64,000 bases of DNA. Origin: an uncultured Collinsella sp. GTDB taxonomy: Bacteria; Actinomycetota; Coriobacteriia; Coriobacteriales; Coriobacteriaceae. The stretch covers positions 1 through 64,000 of the forward strand of contig CAUBVH010000008.1 of the NCBI GenBank assembly GCA_958439425.1, read 5' to 3'. Made by a program: the position numbers and the translations under genes. The notes beneath the pieces are model-generated. The model was not told the origin of the DNA. It did no database searches and worked only from the letters and a program-made list of their open reading frames with translations. Below, piece after piece: positions 59,479 to 64,000 of this stretch; within the stretch, counting starts at the first letter, position 1, and each line of letters starts with the position of its first letter.

Positions 59479-60411
59479 ATGATTTATACGCTCACTGCAA
59501 ATCCCGCTATTGACTACAACATCTCCTGCGATGGCCTGTCCGCCAACACCGTCACTCGCACCCGTAACGCTGTCTACACCCCCAACGGCAAGGGTCTCAA
59601 CGTCTCTTTTACGCTCGACCACTACGGCGTCGACACCACGATCCTGGGCTTCTTCGCCGGCTTCTCGGGAGAGTTTATCGTTAAGGGCGCCGAGGCCCTT
59701 GGCGTGCCCGTCAAGCCCGTATGGACTGACGGCATCACGCGTGTCAACGTGTTCCTCAACGCCGGTCCCGACACCGAGTACAACATGGTCAATGCCGGTG
59801 CCGCCATCAACGCTGCCAACGAGCAGGAGATGTTTGAGCTCATCGATTCACTTGACGACATGACCTGCCTGGTCATTAGCGGCTCGCTGCCCCCCAACAC
59901 CTCTGAGGGCTTCCTGGCCGAGGTGCTTCGCCGCGTTAAGGCAAAGGGCGCCGAGTTCGTGCTCGATATTTCGAGCCATCAGTTGGCCGACCTCATTGCT
60001 ATGGAGCCGCTCCTCATTAAGCCTAACGACGACGAGCTGCTCGACATCTTTGGCATTAAGGTGAGCGGTGGCGACGACGAGTCTGTCAAGGGCGCGATGG
60101 CCGAACTGCATGCCAAGGGCGCCAAGAACGTGCTGTTGACCCTGGGTGGCGCCGGCGCGTACTTCTCCAACGGCGAGCACATCTGGTTTGCCAACCGTAC
60201 CTTTGAGGTCAAGCTGCTGTCGACCGTTTGCGCCGGTGACTCTTCGCTGGCCGCCTTCCTGTCCGTGTGGCACGACGCTCCCGAGCGCGTCGAGGACGCC
60301 CTGCGCCTCTCGATGGCCACCGGCGCCAACGTGGTCGAGTGCCCGGGTCTGGGCGATTTTGCTAAGGTCGATGAGTATCAGAAGGGCATCGCCATCCGTC
60401 AGGTCTGCTAA
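59479..60411 (+). CDS. 1-phosphofructokinase family PfkB kinase (copy 2)
   Basis: This is a second 310-residue PfkB kinase of exactly the same length as copy 1 and clearly homologous throughout: MIYTLTANPAIDYNISCDGL, TPNGKGLNVSFTLDHYG, GFFAGFSGEFIVKG and VCAGDSSLAAFLSVW with the catalytic Asp. It probably arose by tandem duplication and diverged. It sits behind a terminator with its own leader, so the two copies can be regulated separately. The ATG at 59479 has AAAGGAA upstream. The substrate may differ from copy 1, for example fructose 1-phosphate versus tagatose 6-phosphate. Confidence 0.88.
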   Translation: MIYTLTANPAIDYNISCDGLSANTVTRTRNAVYTPNGKGLNVSFTLDHYGVDTTILGFFAGFSGEFIVKGAEALGVPVKPVWTDGITRVNVFLNAGPDTEYNMVNAGAAINAANEQEMFELIDSLDDMTCLVISGSLPPNTSEGFLAEVLRRVKAKGAEFVLDISSHQLADLIAMEPLLIKPNDDELLDIFGIKVSGGDDESVKGAMAELHAKGAKNVLLTLGGAGAYFSNGEHIWFANRTFEVKLLSTVCAGDSSLAAFLSVWHDAPERVEDALRLSMATGANVVECPGLGDFAKVDEYQKGIAIRQVC

Positions 60412-60445
60412 CGCAGCGCACGGACCTTGCATCTTTGCTTTGTAG

Positions 60446-60481
60446 AGCACCCGTCTCGGATTGCCGAGGCGGGTGCTTTTT
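60446..60481 (+). terminator. Terminator after second PfkB gene
   Basis: AGCACCCGTCTCGG (60446-60459) pairs with CCGAGGCGGGTGCT (60464-60477) around ATTG, with one mismatch-type pair, then TTTTT. Confidence 0.88.
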
Positions 60482-60612
60482 CATGTTTGTAGTCGATGCC
60501 TTGGGATCCAATCGTGCTTGAAGCGCGTTCGCGTGTGCGCCCGCTCTCATTTCTTGCTAGACTTCTTGGAAACCATCAATCGATATGCCCGCAATTGCAG
60601 GAGGCCACAGGA

Positions 60613-62007
60613 ATGTGCAATGTTTCGCTCAACGCTACGCAGCCGTCAGGCGCCTCTCTGTGCGTGTTGCGAGCCCTCGAGGATGCCGGTCTTGAGGCCT
60701 GGTACGTGGGCGGTTGGGTACGTGACGCCCTGATGGGACGTCCCAGCCACGATGTCGACATGTGCTGTAGCGGCCTGTGGCAGGAGTCCAAGGCGGCACT
60801 CGAGGCCGCCGGTATTGCCGTAGTTGAGTCGGGCATTAAATTTGGCGGCATTACGGCTATTTGCGATGGCGAGCGCATTGAGGTCACCACCTATCGCCTG
60901 GACGGCTTCTATACCGACGGTCGTCATCCTCAGAGTGTGGAGCGCGCCGCTTCGCTTGAGGATGATCTGGCGCGCCGCGACTTTACCGTCAATGCCATGG
61001 CGTGGCATCCCGAGCGCGGCCTTGTCGACCGCTACGATGGCCAGGGCGACCTAGACCGCAAGCTGATTCGCGCCGTCGGTGATCCTAAGCGCCGCTTTAA
61101 CGAGGATGCCCTGCGCATGTTGCGCGCGGTGCGCTTTGCCTGCCGCCTAGACTTTGTGATTGAGCCCGAGACCAAGTGTGCCCTTGCCGAGTGCGCGCCG
61201 CTGCTCGATGCCGTGGCGCGCGAGCGCGTGGGTATTGAGCTTGACGGCATCCTTTCGACCGGCCACGGGGGAGACGCCATGCTGCGCTACCCCGAGCTCA
61301 TCTGCGCCGCCGTGCCCGAGTTGGCAGCGGGTCGCGGGTTTGATCAGCGCAGCGTCTATCATGCGTTTAACGTTTACGAGCATATCGCCCGTGTGCTGAC
61401 GGTGGCGGGGGAGTTGGCGCTGTGCGACGGCTTTACACCCTCAATGAGCCTAATGTGGGCGGCGTTTTTGCACGACGTTTCCAAGCCCGATTGCTTTACG
61501 GTCGACCATGCGGGCGGCGGCCACTTTTACGGTCACCCCGAGCTCGGGGCCAAGAAGGCGCGCGCCATCATGGATCGCTTGGCGCTTTCGCACGACTTGG
61601 TCCGCGACGTGTGCCTGCTCATTAAGTACCACGACAAGCCGCTGCGCCCCGAGCGCTCCTGCTTGCTCAATATGATGCGCTTGCTTTCGGGCGAGGGCGT
61701 CGATACGCCGCGCCTGATGGACGAGCTTATGGACCTTAAGCGTGCCGACACGCTGGGCAAGGCGCCGTCGTGCTTCTATTACGTCGAGACGATCGAAGAG
61801 ATGCGCTCACTCGCCCATGATTTGTTGGAGGCGGGGGAGCCCTATTCGCTCAAGATGCTTGCTATCAACGGCGGAGACTTGATTCGTGCCGGTGTGAAGC
61901 CGGGGCCCGAGCTAGGCCAGCTACTCAACGCCGCCCTCGAAGCCGTTATCGAGGACAACATCCCCAACGATCGCGAAACCCTTTTGGTTCATCTCAACTT
62001 GAATTAG
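60613..62007 (+). CDS. cca: CCA tRNA nucleotidyltransferase with HD domain
   Basis: This 464-residue class II nucleotidyltransferase adds or repairs the 3' CCA of tRNAs. AWYVGGWVRDALMGRPSHDVDM near residue 30 holds the GGxVRD and DxD metal motifs. FGGITAICDGERIEVTTYR near 77 and RRDFTVNAMAW near 120 continue the head domain, and DPKRRFNEDALRMLRAVRFA follows. A C-terminal HD domain (HAFNVYEHIAR, FLHDVSKPD near 295) gives phosphohydrolase activity. ATG 60613 is set by GGAGG nearby; a longer frame extends into the previous terminator region. Two tRNA genes lie just downstream. Confidence 0.93.
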   Translation: MCNVSLNATQPSGASLCVLRALEDAGLEAWYVGGWVRDALMGRPSHDVDMCCSGLWQESKAALEAAGIAVVESGIKFGGITAICDGERIEVTTYRLDGFYTDGRHPQSVERAASLEDDLARRDFTVNAMAWHPERGLVDRYDGQGDLDRKLIRAVGDPKRRFNEDALRMLRAVRFACRLDFVIEPETKCALAECAPLLDAVARERVGIELDGILSTGHGGDAMLRYPELICAAVPELAAGRGFDQRSVYHAFNVYEHIARVLTVAGELALCDGFTPSMSLMWAAFLHDVSKPDCFTVDHAGGGHFYGHPELGAKKARAIMDRLALSHDLVRDVCLLIKYHDKPLRPERSCLLNMMRLLSGEGVDTPRLMDELMDLKRADTLGKAPSCFYYVETIEEMRSLAHDLLEAGEPYSLKMLAINGGDLIRAGVKPGPELGQLLNAALEAVIEDNIPNDRETLLVHLNLN

Positions 62008-62134
62008 CTAATTAGTTGACCTGCGCGTTCCATAACCTGTCGACAATTTTTCGGCAATTTGGAATTTCTTCTTGCGCTGATGTTTTTTGTCCCGTAATAT
62101 ATTTCCTCGCAGCACGGCAGTGCAGATGTCATGT

Positions 62135-62211
62135 GGCCCGTTCGTCTAGCGGTTTAGGACGCCGCCCTCTCAAGGCGGAGATCACCAGTTCGAATCTGGT
62201 ACGGGCTACCA
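62135..62211 (+). tRNA. tRNA-Glu (anticodon CTC), copy 1
   Basis: Acceptor stem GGCCCGT pairs with ACGGGCT, the D arm is GTCTAGCGGTTTAGGAC and the anticodon stem-loop is CCGCC-CTCTCAA-GGCGG, giving CTC (glutamate). The T arm ACCAG-TTCGAAT-CTGGT and an encoded CCA follow. It reads GAG codons. An identical copy lies 22 bases downstream. Confidence 0.96.
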
Positions 62212-62233
62212 CTTCTTTTCTGCCGAGGCCTAT

Positions 62234-62310
62234 GGCCCGTTCGTCTAGCGGTTTAGGACGCCGCCCTCTCAAGGCGGAGATCACCAGTTCGAATCTGGTA
62301 CGGGCTACCA
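62234..62310 (+). tRNA. tRNA-Glu (anticodon CTC), copy 2
   Basis: It is identical in sequence to the copy at 62135-62211 across all 77 bases. The two are in tandem with a 22-base spacer and are followed by a terminator, so they are probably cotranscribed. Confidence 0.96.
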
Positions 62311-62320
62311 CGCATCTGAT

Positions 62321-62352
62321 ACCCGGTCTTTCCACGGAAGGCCGGGTTTTTT
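62321..62352 (+). terminator. Terminator after tRNA-Glu pair
   Basis: ACCCGGTCTT (62321-62330) pairs with AAGGCCGGGT (62338-62347, one G-U) around TCCACGG, then a TTTTTT run. Confidence 0.85.
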
Positions 62353-62460
62353 ATTATCAAACAACTGTCTGTCATTCCCGTTTGAACAAGAGCTTTGCGT
62401 TCTGCTTATGGCCCTTACGGGTACAATAACCAAGATATTTTGACTGTTAGAAGGAGTCTC

Positions 62461-63765
62461 ATGACGGAGTCCTCTCAGCATACGTCCAAGCCCCAGGTCG
62501 AGGTTGAGGCCTCGGGCGGCGATGACAATAAGAGCGCACGCCGCGGCGCAATCTTTATCGGCGTTGTGCTGGTGGGTTATATCGTCTATCTGGTGGTAAC
62601 CGGGCAGATGGGGCAGTTCTGGGCTGCTATGTCGAGCGTCCAGGCGCCCTGGCTCGTTGTCGCGTGTCTTTGCATGTTCATGTATCTGTTCTTTGGCATT
62701 GTGGCCTATGCGATCGCCGTCTGGCTCGACCCCAATTCACCCGTCGGCATTCGCGATCTGATCTCGGTCGAGGCGAGTGGCATTTTCTTTGGCAACCTGA
62801 CGCCCATGATGATGGGCTCTACGCCTGCCCAGATCTACCGCTTGACCAAAGCGGGCCAAAATGTCGGCGAGGCCGGAGCCACGCAATTCACGCGCTTTAT
62901 TGTGTATCAGTTTGGCCTCGTTGCCTGGGGCGCTATCCTATTGCTTGCTCGCATGCCGTTTTTTGCCGAGCGCTATGGCGACATGACGCTGCTGTGCGTC
63001 TTTAGTTTTGGCGGTCACTGCTGCATCCTGCTCGGCATCTTCGCCGTCGCGCTCATGCCTAAGACCGTCACGCGCGTCGCCCATTGCATCATCAATTGGC
63101 TCGAGCGCATAGGTGTCTCGGCCACCAAGATTGAGGGCTGGCGTACGTTTGTCGACGGCGAAATCTACTCTTTCTCCGAGAAGTTCAAGCTTTCAGCCGG
63201 CCACTTTTCGTCCATGCTGCTCACGGTGGTCATCACCATGTTGCAGCTCGCGTTTTTCTACCTCGTGCCGTATTTCCTGATGCTTGCCTTTGGCCACCAC
63301 GAAGTCGACTTTTTCTCGGTCATGGCCGCGAGCGCCTTTGTTCAGCTCCTGAGCTCTGCTGTTCCCCTGCCCGGTGGCACCGGCGGTGCCGAGGGTGGCT
63401 TCGCGCTGTTCCTGGGTCATTTCTTTGGGTCGGCGTCGACCGCCGGTTATCTGCTGTGGCGCCTCATTACGTTTATCGCGCCGACGATTTTGGCCGCGCC
63501 CCTGCTGGGTCTTAAGAGCGCTCACAACGAGAGTATCCACTCACGCTGGGATCGCGCGATGCGCAAGCTCGGACGATCGCCTCAGACGTCCTCTAAGCCT
63601 GCAAAGCCCCATCCTGTGAATGCGGTTACCGTGGATCCCAATCAGCATGCTCAGAAGGCTTCTGGGGCCGCCAAACCCTCGCATAAGGCCTATGTGCGCC
63701 AGACAGGTGACGGCATTCGTGTGTCCCCGGCTGCTTTGAACAAAAAGAAGCTCCCTAAGGCGTAA
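62461..63765 (+). CDS. Flippase-like / lysylphosphatidylglycerol synthase TM-domain protein
   Basis: This 434-residue membrane protein of the UPF0104/LPG_synthase_TM (YbhN) type has a charged N-terminus (about 1-30), about eight helices (about 31-375) and a basic Pro/Lys-rich tail. Conserved elements are GNLTPMMMGSTPAQIYRL near residue 117 and SSAVPLPGGTGGAEGGFALF near 300, typical of the family. Such proteins are thought to be flippases or lipid-modifying partners; the substrate is unknown. AAGGAG at 62450-62455 precedes ATG 62461. Confidence 0.87.
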   Translation: MTESSQHTSKPQVEVEASGGDDNKSARRGAIFIGVVLVGYIVYLVVTGQMGQFWAAMSSVQAPWLVVACLCMFMYLFFGIVAYAIAVWLDPNSPVGIRDLISVEASGIFFGNLTPMMMGSTPAQIYRLTKAGQNVGEAGATQFTRFIVYQFGLVAWGAILLLARMPFFAERYGDMTLLCVFSFGGHCCILLGIFAVALMPKTVTRVAHCIINWLERIGVSATKIEGWRTFVDGEIYSFSEKFKLSAGHFSSMLLTVVITMLQLAFFYLVPYFLMLAFGHHEVDFFSVMAASAFVQLLSSAVPLPGGTGGAEGGFALFLGHFFGSASTAGYLLWRLITFIAPTILAAPLLGLKSAHNESIHSRWDRAMRKLGRSPQTSSKPAKPHPVNAVTVDPNQHAQKASGAAKPSHKAYVRQTGDGIRVSPAALNKKKLPKA

Positions 63766-63883
63766 CAGTTGGTCGTGCGTTCTTCATGTTGCCGGGCTTT
63801 TTTGTGCCGGATGGGGGATAATCCTCTTACGTAGATTAACTCTCATCTGTTGATGAATGCTCACATTCCGAAGGGACACGTCC

Positions 63884-64000
63884 ATGGACACCAGCAAACC
63901 GCGCCTCGACCGCCGCATCGTTCGCAGCCGCAATGCCATCCTTTCTGCGTTTGAGCGCCTGCTGATGGATAAACCGCTTGCCGATATTACCGTGAGTGCC
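63884..64000 (+). CDS. TetR/AcrR family regulator, N-terminal part only
   Basis: The window ends 39 codons into this gene. The visible part, RLDRRIVRSRNAILSAFERL then MDKPLADITVSA, is the start of a TetR-type helix-turn-helix domain (helix 1 and the beginning of helix 2). AAGGGA lies before the ATG. It is the first gene after the flippase-like gene and 119 bases away. Ligand and targets are not visible. Confidence 0.8.
   Translation, partial: MDTSKPRLDRRIVRSRNAILSAFERLLMDKPLADITVSA

Noticed and set aside
1..64000. CRISPR arrays, prophage, or a large biosynthetic gene cluster
   Set aside because: No evenly spaced direct repeats, cas genes, phage structural genes or modular synthases were seen anywhere in the window.

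Overview
The window is a high-GC, densely coded bacterial chromosome segment. Most genes lie on the + strand, and overlapping ATGA/TAATG junctions are frequent. Protein content and gene order (asp23-fakA-recG-rsmD-coaD; yceD-rpmF-plsX-acpP-rnc-smc-ftsY-ffh; aroK-aroB-pepP-efp-asp23-nusB-xseB-tlyA-nadK-recN; an actinobacterial-looking T-box before ileS) suggest a Coriobacteriia actinobacterium, most likely Collinsella or a close relative. That assignment is inference from memory of these families; no search was run.

Layout. 0-9 kb: tRNA-Asn, then an Asp23/FakA/RecG/RsmD/CoaD operon and a YceD/L32/PlsX/ACP/RNase III run. 9-15 kb: SMC, FtsY and Ffh. 15-20.7 kb: a minus-strand DUF134-NifX fusion regulator divergent from thyA-folA, with two similar palindromes between them, then a SpoU methyltransferase, a MATE exporter and CobO. 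20.7-26 kb: FtsH, DUF523, a decayed mobile-element patch carrying a low-GC peptidase S51 gene, and a glycerol dehydrogenase. 26-35.6 kb: T-box/ileS, lspA-rluD, a GT2 glycosyltransferase, a short prepilin-peptidase-like protein, a dGTPase-like HD protein and RarA. 35.7-38.9 kb: a sigma-factor operon (DUF948, degenerate RsbW-like protein, SigB/F-type sigma, AI-2E transporter with an in-frame TAA). 39-52.5 kb: alaS-ruvX-mltG-yqeG-aroK-aroB-like, pepP, efp, asp23, nusB, xseB, tlyA, nadK, recN. 52.5-60.4 kb: a sugar PTS locus (RpiR regulator, fructose-type EIIBCA, HPr, EI, two PfkB kinases). 60.4-64 kb: CCA-adding enzyme, two identical tRNA-Glu genes, a flippase-like membrane protein and the start of a TetR regulator.

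How the genes work together. The window is mostly housekeeping: lipid precursor supply, SRP targeting, chromosome condensation, translation, cell-wall synthesis and repair. The clearest regulatory unit is the PTS locus. There an RpiR/SIS regulator sits divergent from a fructose-type permease, followed by the general phosphotransfer proteins and two kinases expected to act on the imported sugar phosphate. The accessory signal is concentrated at 23.1-24.8 kb and in several large intergenic palindromes.

The most interesting observations are an AroB homologue that has lost its metal ligands beside an intact shikimate kinase, a conserved-Gln-to-stop change in the AI-2E transporter, the duplicated palindrome shared by the DUF134-NifX gene and thyA, and a long inverted-repeat structure directly upstream of ptsH.
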